Shown here in pieces: positions 23,957 to 32,997 of a stretch of 64,000 bases of DNA. Each line of letters opens with the position of its first letter. Within the stretch, counting starts at the first letter, position 1. Origin of the DNA: Microbacterium arabinogalactanolyticum (GTDB lineage: Bacteria > Actinomycetota > Actinomycetes > Actinomycetales > Microbacteriaceae). The position numbers were made by a program, and so were the translations under genes. The notes beneath the pieces were generated by a model. It worked only from the letters and a program-made list of their open reading frames with translations. It made no database searches and was not told the DNA's origin. The DNA is taken from positions 620,001 through 684,000 of the forward strand of contig NZ_BRZC01000004.1 in the NCBI RefSeq assembly GCF_030268005.1, written 5' to 3'.

Positions 23957-24274
23957 TCAGCTGGCGCGGCGCTTGAGCTTGCGGCGCTCGCGCTCGCTGA
24001 GCCCGCCCCAGATGCCGAACCGCTCGTCGTTGTTCAAGGCGTACTCGAGGCACTCGCCGCGCACATCGCACGAGGAGCAGATCCGCTTCGCATCGCGCGT
24101 CGAACCGCCCTTCTCGGGGAAGAACGCCTCGGGGTCGGTCTGCGCGCACAGCGCATCGACCTGCCAGGCGAGTGCGCCGTCGTCCTCCGCCTCGACTCGG
24201 CGTACACCGGGTACGCCGAGGTTCACCGGATCGACGAACCAATTCTCAGGAACGTCTGAGCGGTATCCCGTCAT
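23957..24274 (-). CDS. whiB2: WhiB2-type iron-sulfur regulator
   Basis: 105-residue Wbl protein. The four cluster cysteines are C43, C66, C69 and C75 (CxxC then Cx5C), followed by the G(I/V)WGG turn at 87-91 and a basic C-terminus (ERRKLKRRAS) for DNA binding. Matches the WhiB2/WhmD subgroup that controls cell division and sporulation septation. Preceded by GGAGG and a good promoter. Neighbour of manA as in mycobacteria. Confidence 0.93.
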   Translation of the reverse strand: MTGYRSDVPENWFVDPVNLGVPGVRRVEAEDDGALAWQVDALCAQTDPEAFFPEKGGSTRDAKRICSSCDVRGECLEYALNNDERFGIWGGLSERERRKLKRRAS

Positions 24275-24323
24275 CTCGATCCTCCAACCCTGCTCATGCC
24301 CCCCACGGGCCGTGCTTCAGATA

Positions 24324-24352
24324 ATTACACCCGTGTCATTCGCTCCGGTCAA
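24324..24352 (-). promoter_or_regulatory. whiB2 promoter
   Basis: On the minus strand TTGACC (24352-24347), 17-bp spacer, TGTAAT (24329-24324): the best sigma70-like promoter in the window. Predicted leader about 43 nt with GGAGG before the ATG. Confidence 0.7.
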
Positions 24353-24370
24353 GTCGCGGATGGTAAACCC

Positions 24371-24385
24371 TCAAGGCCGCCTTGA
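24371..24385. promoter_or_regulatory. Palindrome upstream of whiB2 promoter
   Basis: Perfect 15-bp inverted repeat TCAAGGC-C-GCCTTGA, 19 bp upstream of the -35 box. Candidate regulator-binding site; the binding protein is unknown. Confidence 0.5.
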
Positions 24386-24465
24386 AGGTTCATTGACGCC
24401 TCCTCGGCGTGTCGCGCCGACCGCGGAGCACACCGACCGGGCGTCTCACGAACCGCGGGGACCGG

Positions 24466-25602
24466 TCAGGAGCGCCCCGGCTCGGCGATGAAGACCTCGC
24501 CCGCGCCGTGCAGGGCGAGCGCGGTCTCGTCCGCACTCGCGAACACGGCGGCACCGACTCGCACCGGGACCGTCGCCGCGTCGGAGCCCGCCACGGAGAC
24601 CTCGCCTGCGGTGACCAGTGCCATCGCGGGCCCCGTCACCTCGACGGTCCGCTCTCCGGAGAGCTCGATGCGACGCAGCGCGAAGTCGGCGACGGGGATG
24701 TCGTACTCGGTGACCTCTCCCCCGGCCGGCTGCACGGGCACGACACCGGGCTCGGTGTCGACGATCGAGAGCAGCTCGTCCACGTCGATGTGCTTGGGCG
24801 TCAGTCCTCCGCGCAGCACGTTGTCGCTCGCCGCCATGATCTCGACCCCGAGACCCGAGATGTAGGCGTGCAGCAGTCCGGCCCGCAGGAAGATCGCCTC
24901 GCCGGGGCGCAGCACGATGTGGTTCATGAGCAGCGCCACGACGACTCCCGGGTCCCCCGGGTAGCGGGTGGCGATGCCTCGCACGGCACGCAGCGCCTCC
25001 GCGAAGCCCTCCGCATCCGCTGAGCCCTCCGCATCCGCTGAGCCCAGCCCGTCGATGATGTCCTCGACGGCAGCCTGCGCGTCTCCGGAGAGCAGCCAGC
25101 CGATCGTGGCGCGCAGCGCCTCCGCATCCGCTCCCGCGCCGAGATGCTCCCGCAGTGCGACGACGCCGGACGTGTCCGGGAACGACGCCAGCATCCGCAG
25201 GGTGTCGGCGACCGGCCTCAGCCCTCCGAGAGCCTCGAAGCGGTCGCTGAGGGCCACGATGAGTTCCGGCTTGTGATTGTCGTCACGGTAGTTGCGGGCG
25301 GGATCCGCGGGGTCCAGGCCCGCCTCCCGGGCGAACCCCTCCCGTGCCTGCGCACGGGTGGGATGCACCTGGATCGACAGCGGATCGGCGGCCGCGAGCA
25401 GCTTGAGCAGATAGGGCAGCGATCCGCCGGTCACCGCGTCGAGCGTGCCCGCGCCCTGGACCTCGGCCGGGTCGCCGGGGTGATCGCCGAACCAGACCTC
25501 GGCCTCGGGCCCGACCGACGGGCTGCGTCCTTCGAGGCCGGCCAGCAGAGTCGTCGATCCCCAGGCGTAGTCGCGCGGCTCGTTCGTGATCGTCAGCAGC
25601 AT
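24466..25602 (-). CDS. manA: Mannose-6-phosphate isomerase ManA
   Basis: 378-residue type I phosphomannose isomerase: interconverts fructose-6-P and mannose-6-P, the entry to GDP-mannose for envelope glycans. Family motifs: YAWGSTTLL, zinc-ligand segments IQVHP, NHKPEL and GLLHAY, and the C-terminal cupin. ATG at 25602 chosen because it lies exactly 7 nt after TACGCT (leaderless); upstream in-frame sequence is not ManA-like. Contains an in-frame 18-bp tandem duplication giving SADAEG twice. Next to whiB2 as in mycobacteria. Confidence 0.94.
   Translation of the reverse strand: MLLTITNEPRDYAWGSTTLLAGLEGRSPSVGPEAEVWFGDHPGDPAEVQGAGTLDAVTGGSLPYLLKLLAAADPLSIQVHPTRAQAREGFAREAGLDPADPARNYRDDNHKPELIVALSDRFEALGGLRPVADTLRMLASFPDTSGVVALREHLGAGADAEALRATIGWLLSGDAQAAVEDIIDGLGSADAEGSADAEGFAEALRAVRGIATRYPGDPGVVVALLMNHIVLRPGEAIFLRAGLLHAYISGLGVEIMAASDNVLRGGLTPKHIDVDELLSIVDTEPGVVPVQPAGGEVTEYDIPVADFALRRIELSGERTVEVTGPAMALVTAGEVSVAGSDAATVPVRVGAAVFASADETALALHGAGEVFIAEPGRS
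25005..25040. repeat. 18-bp tandem duplication inside manA
   Basis: Two perfect adjacent copies (25005-25022 and 25023-25040). They add six residues in a helical linker and keep the frame. Confidence 0.8.
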
Positions 25603-25609
25603 GCCTCCC

Positions 25610-25615
25610 AGCGTA
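25610..25615 (-). promoter_or_regulatory. Leaderless -10 element for manA
   Basis: TACGCT on the minus strand, 7 nt before the ATG. Confidence 0.5.
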
Positions 25616-25718
25616 GGGCGTGACCGGAGCGCGCGACCGGAGGGCGCGGCCGCAGGGCTCACCGGTGGTCTCTCCGCGGCGGGCCGCGGAGTCACAGGCC
25701 GCGTGGGCCGTCGGGCGG

Positions 25719-25724
25719 TAGCCT
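25719..25724 (+). promoter_or_regulatory. Leaderless -10 element for the Wzy-like gene at 25732
   Basis: TAGCCT, 7 nt before the ATG; the manA and Wzy promoters diverge from a 129-bp gap. Confidence 0.5.
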
Positions 25725-25731
25725 GAACGCG

Positions 25732-27150
25732 ATGGCCGTGTACACCAAGCATCCCGTGGCTGCGCCACCCGCCGCGCCCGCCCGTGAGACGACGGGCCAC
25801 CTGATGGTGCGCGCGTACGCCGTGCTGTGCCTGTTCAGCGTGTTCGCGCACACGGCCGTGTACAACCTGCTGGGGACGGCGGGCTCCGCGGCGGTGCTCG
25901 TCGTGCTCACGCTCGGAGCGCTGGGCATCTGGGTGCCCGCGATCGCGAGACAGCGCCCGACCCGCTTCCCCTGGCGCCGGCTGCCGTGGGCCGCGCTGGG
26001 CTACGGTGCGCTGGCGCTGATCTCGGTGCTGTGGTCGCGATGGCCTGGCGCGACAGTGCTGACCTGGTCACTGATGGCCGCGATCACCGCCACTGCGCTG
26101 ATGGTGGCGACGATGCTCACCTGGCAGGAGATCGTGCGGGCGCTCTCGACCACGCTGAAGCTCATCCTCGGCCTGTCCGTGGTGATCGAGCTGTGGGTGT
26201 CGCTGGTGGTGCGGCATCCGATCCTCCCGAACTTCGCCGAGCTGCCGCCGGGCAAGATCAACCCGGTCAGCTACTGGGTGCGCGGGAACCTCTTCAACGG
26301 CGGACGCATCCAGGGGATCGTCGGCAACGCGCATGAGCTGGCGATGATGTGCCTGTTCGCGCTGCTGGTCTTCGCCGTGCTCTACGCGGCGCGGGTGCGC
26401 CGACGCGGCCTCCTGATCGGGTGGGCCGTGCTCGCCGTCGTACTGCTGGTGAAGGGCGCGTCCACGACCGTCTACCTCGGCATCGTGGTCATCCTCGCCG
26501 TCGCCGCCGCCGCGCTCATCGCCCGTGCCGCGAAGACTCCCGCGGCACGCCGCGGCGTGTACCTCGCGTTCACCGCGATCGCGGTCATCGGGGTCGCCGC
26601 CGCCGTTCTGCTGCGCGACCGCGTGCTGGGGCTCTTCGGCAAGGGCTCCGACCTGACCGGCCGGGTGGAGATCTGGCAGGCCGTGTGGGAGCGGGCGATC
26701 ACGCGACCGGTGTTCGGCAACGGGTTCTCATCGCCGTGGGTGCCCTGGGATCCGGCCTTCGACCGCTGGATCCTGAACCACGGGATCACCGTGTTCCACG
26801 CGCACGACATGTGGCTGGACGTCTTCCTGCAGCTCGGAATCGTCGGCGTCGTGGTGATGCTCGTCGCCTGGCTCGCGCTGCTCTGGCGCTCGTGGTTCTT
26901 CGCGGTGGACCGTCCGCGGTGGGACCTCGACGCGCAGCGACCGTACTCGGCGCTGTCCCTGCTGCCCCTGCTGCTGACCACCGCGCTGCTCTTCGAGGGG
27001 ATCGCGGAGTCCGCGCCGATCATGCTGTGGGGCTGGATGCTGCTGATCCTGCTGTCGTTCAAGATGAAGTCGGTGCCGCTGATCGGCATCGGAGTCGGCG
27101 AGCGCACGCCCGTGATCTCGCACGGGCCCCAGGCCCGGCAGGTGCCATGA
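25732..27150 (+). CDS. O-antigen ligase/polymerase-like membrane protein 1
   Basis: 472 residues with about 11 TM segments and a large loop near residues 300-365 typical of the Wzy_C/O-antigen ligase family (GRVEIWQAVWERAI, FGNGFSS, HAHDMWLDVFLQLG). Such proteins polymerise or transfer lipid-linked glycan repeats on the outer face of the membrane. ATG follows TAGCCT by 7 nt. Overlaps its paralogue downstream by 4 bp. First gene of the surface-glycan locus. Confidence 0.85.
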   Translation: MAVYTKHPVAAPPAAPARETTGHLMVRAYAVLCLFSVFAHTAVYNLLGTAGSAAVLVVLTLGALGIWVPAIARQRPTRFPWRRLPWAALGYGALALISVLWSRWPGATVLTWSLMAAITATALMVATMLTWQEIVRALSTTLKLILGLSVVIELWVSLVVRHPILPNFAELPPGKINPVSYWVRGNLFNGGRIQGIVGNAHELAMMCLFALLVFAVLYAARVRRRGLLIGWAVLAVVLLVKGASTTVYLGIVVILAVAAAALIARAAKTPAARRGVYLAFTAIAVIGVAAAVLLRDRVLGLFGKGSDLTGRVEIWQAVWERAITRPVFGNGFSSPWVPWDPAFDRWILNHGITVFHAHDMWLDVFLQLGIVGVVVMLVAWLALLWRSWFFAVDRPRWDLDAQRPYSALSLLPLLLTTALLFEGIAESAPIMLWGWMLLILLSFKMKSVPLIGIGVGERTPVISHGPQARQVP

Positions 27151-28445
27151 CCGTGCTACGGCCCATCGCGGCGCTGCTGGCATCGGCGGAGTTCGCTCGC
27201 GCCTACACACTCACTGCGCTCGCTGCGGCCTTCGCATCGTTCATGATCGAGCGGCTGACGTCGACGACCACGATGGTGACGATCTTCGCCCTGCTCGCCC
27301 TGGTCGGCGCCGGGATGCTCATCGCCCGCCGCGAGGAGCTCTCGCTGCTGCGTTTCGCCCCCACTTCGCTGCTCGGTTTCCTGACGCTCGCGATCGTCAG
27401 CGTGCTGTGGTCGGGGAACAAGCCGCACACGGTGCTCGGATGGCTGGCGCTGCTGGGCATGGCGACCATCGCGATCACGATCGGACACGTGCGCGACACC
27501 CTGCAGACCGTGCGCGCCATCGGCGACACGCTGCGCTGGCTGCTGTGCATCTCGCTGGGGCTCGAGATCCTCGCCGGCATCCTGCTGGACATGCCCCTCC
27601 CCCTTTTCGGGATCGAGGGAAACCTCGCGCTGGGCGGACCCATCCAGGGCATCTTCGGCACCCGCAACCTGCTCGGCTTCATGGCCGTGGTGGCGCTGAT
27701 CACGTTCGTGATCGAATGGCGCACCCAGTCGGTGAGCCGCGTGGTCGGTGTGCTGTCCGTCGCGCTGGGCGGCTTCCTCGCACTGCTGTCCGCCTCGCCG
27801 ACCGTGGTCGTGCTCGCGGCCGCCGTCGGGGTGACGACCGTCGCGCTCACCATCGTGCGGCACGCCCCGCCCGCCCGCCGCGCGCTCGTGCAGTGGCTGC
27901 TGGGTGCGGTGGTGGTGGCCGGGCTCGTGCTGGCATTCGCGCGACGGCATCAGATCATCCAGCTGCTGGATGCGGGCTCGGACTTCTCGACCCGGGCGGA
28001 CCTGTGGAACGCCATCCTCGACTGGGTCGGTGAGAAGCCCGTCACCGGTTACGGCTGGTTCGGTCCCTGGACCGGGGGCGAGTACCCGTTCCAGTACATC
28101 AATTTCCAGTTGTCGAACCATCACCAGTCGGCGCTGAACTCGTACTTCGACGTGCTGCTGCAGCTGGGGGTGCTGGGACTCGCCCTGTTCCTGGTGCTCG
28201 GAGGCGTCGCGACCGTGCGTTCCTGGCTGGTGGCCAGCGTGCGGCGTTCGGTCGTGTACGCCTGGACGCCGCTGCTGCTGGTGACGCTCGCCGTGGAGTC
28301 GATGTTCGAGAGCTTCACGCTCGTCGGGGCCGGCTGGCTGCTCCTGGTGCTGTGCGCTCTGCGAGCAGGACAGACCAGGTCATGGCGTCAGAACATCGAC
28401 GACGCGCACACCGGGGTGATACCGACGCTGGGGCCGCAGCGCTAG
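27147..28445 (+). CDS. O-antigen ligase/polymerase-like membrane protein 2
   Basis: 432 residues, about 10-11 TM segments, same family as the preceding gene (TRADLWNAILDWVGEKPVTGYGWFG; NSYFDVLLQLGVLGL). The ATG lies within the upstream stop (ATGA), so the pair is coupled. Sequence similarity is clear in the loop motif but low elsewhere, pointing to an old duplication with different acceptors or linkages. Confidence 0.84.
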   Translation: MTVLRPIAALLASAEFARAYTLTALAAAFASFMIERLTSTTTMVTIFALLALVGAGMLIARREELSLLRFAPTSLLGFLTLAIVSVLWSGNKPHTVLGWLALLGMATIAITIGHVRDTLQTVRAIGDTLRWLLCISLGLEILAGILLDMPLPLFGIEGNLALGGPIQGIFGTRNLLGFMAVVALITFVIEWRTQSVSRVVGVLSVALGGFLALLSASPTVVVLAAAVGVTTVALTIVRHAPPARRALVQWLLGAVVVAGLVLAFARRHQIIQLLDAGSDFSTRADLWNAILDWVGEKPVTGYGWFGPWTGGEYPFQYINFQLSNHHQSALNSYFDVLLQLGVLGLALFLVLGGVATVRSWLVASVRRSVVYAWTPLLLVTLAVESMFESFTLVGAGWLLLVLCALRAGQTRSWRQNIDDAHTGVIPTLGPQR

Positions 28446-28479
28446 CCGAGCCACCGCCCGGGGTCTCGGCTCAGCCGAG
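28444..28479. terminator. Bidirectional terminator between Wzy-like gene and galE
   Basis: Three alternating copies of a 7-nt arm (AGCCGAG 28444-28450, CTCGGCT 28465-28471, AGCCGAG 28473-28479) can form two mutually exclusive stems at the junction of two convergent genes. Confidence 0.45.
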
Positions 28480-29460
28480 CTTCTTGAGCTTCTCCGCCCA
28501 GGCCAGCGCGTCACGGACACCCTCGTCGATGGTCCGCTCGGCCTTCCATCCGAGAGCCTGCTCCGCGCGGCCGACGAGCGCGAAGGCGCCTGCCTGATCA
28601 CCCGGTCGGCGTGGGCCCTCAACGACCTCGAGATGCTCTCCCGTGACGCGGTCGAAGGCGTCGACGAGCTCTCGAACCGTCACGCCCTCTCCCGTGCCGA
28701 CGTTCATCGCGACATAAGGCGCGTCTGTCGTCGCGATGTCGTCGAAGCGCTGGACGGCAGCGACGTGCGCACGTGCGAGATCCCAGACATGGACGTAGTC
28801 GCGCAGGCCCGAGCCGTCGCGCGTGTCCCAATCGGTGCCGGTGATCGTGAACGGGATGCCCGCGTCGTGCGCGGTCATGATCTTGCCCAGCGCATGCGAG
28901 GGGGCTGGGTTCTGCAGGCCGGTACGCAGCTGCGGGTCCGCGCCGATCGGGTTGAAATAGCGCAGGGCGATCGCACGGATCTCCCCCGCGGCCGCCGCGT
29001 CGCGCAGGATCTGCTCGACCAGCCACTTGGTGTTCGCATAGGGGCTGCCCGGTGCGATCTCGCCGGTCTCATCGACGCCGCCACCGGAGTCCCCGCGGTA
29101 TACCGCCGCAGACGAGCTGAACAGCACCCGCGTGATCCCCCGATCGGCCAGGTGCCGAATCAGCGTGATCGTGCGCCCGACGTTCACGTCGTAATATCCC
29201 AGCGGGTCGGCCACCGATTCGGGCACGACGATGCGAGCCGCGCAGTGGATGACGAGGTCGATGTCCGGATGCTCGTCCACGATTCGATCGAGCAGTGCGA
29301 CGTCCGCGATATCGCCCTCGTAGAGCTCGCGACCCTCGCCGAAGACCGAACGACCGGTGGAGAGATCGTCAAGCAGCACGACGTCAATACCCGCGTCGGT
29401 GCAGGCGCTCGCAACAGTGGACCCGATGTATCCGGCGCCGCCGGTGATCAATGCCTTCAT
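28471..29460 (-). CDS. galE: UDP-glucose 4-epimerase GalE
   Basis: 329-residue extended SDR. NAD-binding GGAGYIGS at 7-14, FSSSAAVY at about 114-121, catalytic Y141-x3-K145, RYFNPIGA, and the family C-terminal DLARAHV and GWKAER segments. Interconverts UDP-Glc and UDP-Gal, feeding UDP-galactopyranose mutase encoded at 34561. I chose the ATG at 29460 over 29469 because TAGCAT ends 7 nt before it. Confidence 0.93.
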   Translation of the reverse strand: MKALITGGAGYIGSTVASACTDAGIDVVLLDDLSTGRSVFGEGRELYEGDIADVALLDRIVDEHPDIDLVIHCAARIVVPESVADPLGYYDVNVGRTITLIRHLADRGITRVLFSSSAAVYRGDSGGGVDETGEIAPGSPYANTKWLVEQILRDAAAAGEIRAIALRYFNPIGADPQLRTGLQNPAPSHALGKIMTAHDAGIPFTITGTDWDTRDGSGLRDYVHVWDLARAHVAAVQRFDDIATTDAPYVAMNVGTGEGVTVRELVDAFDRVTGEHLEVVEGPRRPGDQAGAFALVGRAEQALGWKAERTIDEGVRDALAWAEKLKKLG

Positions 29461-29467
29461 CGGGGCC

Positions 29468-29473
29468 ATGCTA
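29468..29473 (-). promoter_or_regulatory. Leaderless -10 element for galE
   Basis: TAGCAT on the minus strand, 7 nt before the preferred ATG. Confidence 0.45.
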
Positions 29474-29525
29474 TCCCGTGCTCCCGGGCCACCCGCTCCT
29501 CCAGCGTTCCCTCGGCGACGCCCGG

Positions 29526-29531
29526 TAGGCT
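29526..29531 (+). promoter_or_regulatory. Leaderless -10 element for glfT2
   Basis: TAGGCT, 8 nt before the GTG at 29540; divergent from the galE promoter with 52 bp between the two -10 boxes. Confidence 0.45.
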
Positions 29532-29539
29532 GTCACCTC

Positions 29540-31450
29540 GTGACCCATGTGCTGCAGAACGTCGTCTTCCCCCTCGACCGGGACCCCGATCTGCTCCCTC
29601 TCTACGCGGACCCCGAGACCTGGTCGGTCATCGACGAGGAGCCGGTGCGCGTCTCGAACAGGGCGCACCTCGGCAACATCCTTGGCCGCCATCGCGCCCG
29701 CATCGTGTCGGGCCGTCGCGTTTCTCTGGGCACCTACTTCAACGCGTTTCCGGCGTCGTACTGGCAGCACTGGACGAGCGTGCGTCAGGTGCGCCTCACC
29801 GTTCACACCAGCGGCCCGGCGACGATCCTCGTGTACCGCTCGAACGGCAGCGGCATCCGGCAGCGCATCGCGACGCGGGAGGTCTCGGGCGAGACCTCGA
29901 CGTCGTTCGACCTTGAGCTCACGGAATACAGTGACGGAGGCTGGATCTGGTTCGACGTCGTCGCAGACGATAAGCACGCGATCCTCGAGGGCGCCGAGTG
30001 GACTACGGAGCAGGAGCCTGCCCGTCTCGGTAAGGCATCTCTCGGCATCACGACCTACAACAAGCCCGACTACTGCGTCGACACGCTGCGCGCACTCGCG
30101 GCGTCCCCAGACGCGATGGAGTTCGTCGACCGCGTCTTCCTAATAGATCAGGGCACGCAGCTGGTCGCGGACCAGGACGGCTTCGACGAGGTCGCCGCAA
30201 AGCTCGGTGAGACGCTGCAGGTCATCCGGCAGGGCAATCTCGGCGGTTCCGGCGGCTTCGCACGTTCGATGCACGAGACGCTGCAGCGTCCCGAGAGCGA
30301 TTTCGTGCAGCTACTGGACGACGATGTGCGCCTGGAGCCGGAGTCACTCCGCCGATCGATCGTCTTCGCCCGCTACGCGACCACGCCCGTCCTCGTCGGC
30401 GGGCACATGTTCGATCTGCTCGACCGTCCCAAACTGCACGGATGGGCAGAGGTCGTCGACGAGCATCCGTTCATGTGGCGCAACCTCTATCAGGAGAAGA
30501 TGCCGCACGATTTCGGCGTCGCCAACCTGCGCCAGTCACCCCTCCTGCACATGAGGATGGATGCGGACTACAACGGCTGGTGGATGTGCCTGATTCCACT
30601 CGACGCGATCCGCGAAGTGGGGCTCTCGCTGCCGGCGTTCATCAAGTGGGATGATGCCGAGTTCTGCCTGCGCGCGGGCAAGGCCGGATTCCCGACCGTC
30701 TCGCTGCCAGGCGTGGCGCTGTGGCACGTGTCGTGGGTGAACAAGGATGACACGATCGACTGGCAGGCGTACTTCCATGCACGCAACCGCATCGTCGCGG
30801 GCCTGCTGCACTCGAGCGCGCCGCGCGGCGGCCGGCTGCTGAAGCACAGTCTGCGCGTGGATCTCAAGCACCTGATGATGATGCAGTACTACCCGGTGGC
30901 TCTTCGCACAAGGGCGCTGCGCGACGTGCTGTCCGGCCCCGGCCACATGCGCGAGAACCTCGCGACCGCCATGCCGGCGGCAAGGACACTGGCGGCGGAA
31001 TTCCCCGAGACGGTCGTGCACCGCGATCCCCGCACGGTGCTGCACTCGCGTCGCGGCAGGCAGGTATACAAGCAGACCAAGCAGCACGAGTTCGACAGCC
31101 CCACAGGACTCGCGTTGCGTTGGTTCACTTTGCGGACGCTCGTCGCTCACTGGCTCCGCACTCCAGATCCTGCGAATGTCGCTCAGCCCGAGGTCGAATT
31201 CGGCAAGGGCGACGCACAATGGTGGCGAGTGCCGTATTTCGACAGCGCTTTGGTGAGCTCCGCCGACGGTTCCGGAAAGAACATCTACACCAGGGACCGC
31301 GCCCAATACCGTCGCATGTTGAGAGAGTCGATTCTGCTGCACCGGCGATTGAAGCGGAACTGGGCGAAACTCCAAGCGGAATACCGGGACGCGCTCCCCG
31401 AGCTCGTATCAGACGCCTCCTGGGAGAAGATGTTCGAGGCGCAGGCATGA
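29540..31450 (+). CDS. glfT2: Galactofuranosyltransferase GlfT2
   Basis: 636 residues, essentially the length of mycobacterial GlfT2. It has an N-terminal beta-sandwich, a GT-A domain with DDD at 260-262, NGWW near 345-348, acidic WDDAE at 370-374 (D371, D372) and H396 in ALWHVSW, then a helical C-terminal domain. These positions coincide with the known GlfT2 metal/acceptor residues. Polymerises galactofuranose from UDP-Galf at the cytoplasmic membrane face. GTG start set by the -10 element and by family length. Coupled to the glfT1-like gene. Confidence 0.93.
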   Translation: MTHVLQNVVFPLDRDPDLLPLYADPETWSVIDEEPVRVSNRAHLGNILGRHRARIVSGRRVSLGTYFNAFPASYWQHWTSVRQVRLTVHTSGPATILVYRSNGSGIRQRIATREVSGETSTSFDLELTEYSDGGWIWFDVVADDKHAILEGAEWTTEQEPARLGKASLGITTYNKPDYCVDTLRALAASPDAMEFVDRVFLIDQGTQLVADQDGFDEVAAKLGETLQVIRQGNLGGSGGFARSMHETLQRPESDFVQLLDDDVRLEPESLRRSIVFARYATTPVLVGGHMFDLLDRPKLHGWAEVVDEHPFMWRNLYQEKMPHDFGVANLRQSPLLHMRMDADYNGWWMCLIPLDAIREVGLSLPAFIKWDDAEFCLRAGKAGFPTVSLPGVALWHVSWVNKDDTIDWQAYFHARNRIVAGLLHSSAPRGGRLLKHSLRVDLKHLMMMQYYPVALRTRALRDVLSGPGHMRENLATAMPAARTLAAEFPETVVHRDPRTVLHSRRGRQVYKQTKQHEFDSPTGLALRWFTLRTLVAHWLRTPDPANVAQPEVEFGKGDAQWWRVPYFDSALVSSADGSGKNIYTRDRAQYRRMLRESILLHRRLKRNWAKLQAEYRDALPELVSDASWEKMFEAQA

Positions 31451-32400
31451 CCGCCGCATTCGATCCCGCCTCCGCGGCGATCGTCATCGTCACCTTCAAC
31501 CGGTCGCATCTGCTCAAGGGGCTGCTCACCAGCATCCGCACGATGGATCCGAAGCCGGGTCGCGTCGTCATCATCGACAACGCGTCCACCGATGACACCA
31601 CCGCTCTGGTCGAGTCGTTCCGCGACGACCTCGGCACCGAGATCGTCTACCGTCGTCTGGAGACGAACACCGGGGGCTCCGGCGGATTCAGCGAAGGAAT
31701 GCGCACCGCCTACGAGCTCGGTGCCGAGTGGATCTGGATGATGGACGACGACGTCGAGGTGCTCCCCGACGGCCTCGCCCGGATGGGGCACTGGTCCGGT
31801 CGCTTCAAGAGCATCCAGGGCCGCCGCTACGACTACGACGGCAGCGAGTTCTACTGGCAGTACCGCATCGCCGATCGGATGGGTATCCCGATCCCGTTCG
31901 CCCCGTCGAAGTTCGAGGCGTCCGGGTTCAAGGAGATGAACAGCGGATGCTTCGAGGGGATGTTCATCCACCGCTCGATCGTGCAGCAGATCGGCCTCCC
32001 CGACCCGCGCTTCTTCATCTACTGGGACGACCAGATGTACGGCTGGCTGGCCTCGCGCCTGACCACCGCAGTGATCGTGGACGAGTTCGTACTGCGTCGC
32101 ACCCGCGAGATCAAGCAGTGGGACATGGGCATCCGTCACATGAACGCGTCCAGCAACGCGTACCGCTACTACATCATGCGCAACCGCGCCTTCATCAAGC
32201 ACTACTACCGCACGAAGGGCGCCTACAACCCCGTGCTGTTCGGTCTGGGCACCACGGCCACGTTCTTCAAGGAGCTCATCCGGCTCTTCTTCGTGGAGCG
32301 CACGGTGCGCGGCACGAGCAACCTGTTCCGTGGCCTGCGCGACGGCGGCCGGATCGGCCGCGACCGCACCTGGCAGCCGATGCCGCCGCTGGAGGCATGA
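31447..32400 (+). CDS. glfT1: GlfT1-like galactofuranosyltransferase (GT2)
   Basis: 317-residue GT2 enzyme: IVIVTFNRS at 12-20, DNASTDD near 44-50, DDD metal motif at 100-102, and a C-terminal region (IYWDDQMYGWL; RNRAFIKHYY) resembling GlfT1, which starts galactan by adding the first Galf residues. The ATG overlaps the glfT2 stop. In mycobacteria glfT1 sits between Wzm/Wzt exporter genes; here the exporter genes are convergent just downstream. Confidence 0.85.
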   Translation: MTAAFDPASAAIVIVTFNRSHLLKGLLTSIRTMDPKPGRVVIIDNASTDDTTALVESFRDDLGTEIVYRRLETNTGGSGGFSEGMRTAYELGAEWIWMMDDDVEVLPDGLARMGHWSGRFKSIQGRRYDYDGSEFYWQYRIADRMGIPIPFAPSKFEASGFKEMNSGCFEGMFIHRSIVQQIGLPDPRFFIYWDDQMYGWLASRLTTAVIVDEFVLRRTREIKQWDMGIRHMNASSNAYRYYIMRNRAFIKHYYRTKGAYNPVLFGLGTTATFFKELIRLFFVERTVRGTSNLFRGLRDGGRIGRDRTWQPMPPLEA

Positions 32401-32990
32401 TGAGCGAGCCGCAGCCCGAGTACGTGTGGGCCTTCCCCCCGGAGAAGCCGAAGCGCGGCCGCGTCTGGCTGATCGTGGGCCTCGCGGTCGTCGCGGTCGC
32501 CATCGTCGCAGTGCTGCTCTGGCTGTTTCTGCGCCCTGCGACCCCTGCACCGGTCCCGACGGCCACGACGAGCGCGTCACCTTCGGCATCCGCGAGCCCG
32601 ACGCCGTCAATGAGTCCGTCCGCTTCGCCGACCCCGACGCAGCCGCCGGCGACGACTGCACCTCCGGTTCCGGACCCGGCTCTGTCCGTCTTCCAAGGCA
32701 AGGTCTCGCCCGTGCTCAACAACGCGCAGCGCGGCTTGCAGATCGTCGGAGAGTCCGACCCCCAGGAAGCGGCGCAGAACGTGGGTTTCCTACAGGAGGA
32801 CGCCGGGAGACTCGCTGAGGTCGTCGCACCGGATTCGATCGCCTCGCGCTGGAGCACCGGGCTCGACACCTACGCCACCTCGCTACAGGCGCTTCGCAAG
32901 GCGTACGAGGGCGGGACTGCGGCCGATCGCGAGCTGTCCGCCACGAAGTCGGCGCTCAAAGCGCTGACCGATATCGCAGCTGGACGCTGA
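32400..32990 (+). CDS. Membrane-anchored protein with Ser/Thr/Pro linker
   Basis: 196 residues: a short cytoplasmic N-terminus (EYVWAFPPEKPKRGR), one TM (about 21-44), a low-complexity Ser/Thr/Pro linker (about 46-90) and a small helical extracytoplasmic domain. No known catalytic motif. ATG at 32400 preferred, with GGAGG 4 nt upstream; the tandem ATG at 32397 is too close. Cotranscribed with glfT1. Not recognised; position suggests a role in galactan or wall assembly. Confidence 0.75.
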   Translation: MSEPQPEYVWAFPPEKPKRGRVWLIVGLAVVAVAIVAVLLWLFLRPATPAPVPTATTSASPSASASPTPSMSPSASPTPTQPPATTAPPVPDPALSVFQGKVSPVLNNAQRGLQIVGESDPQEAAQNVGFLQEDAGRLAEVVAPDSIASRWSTGLDTYATSLQALRKAYEGGTAADRELSATKSALKALTDIAAGR

Positions 32991-32997
32991 TCGACCC

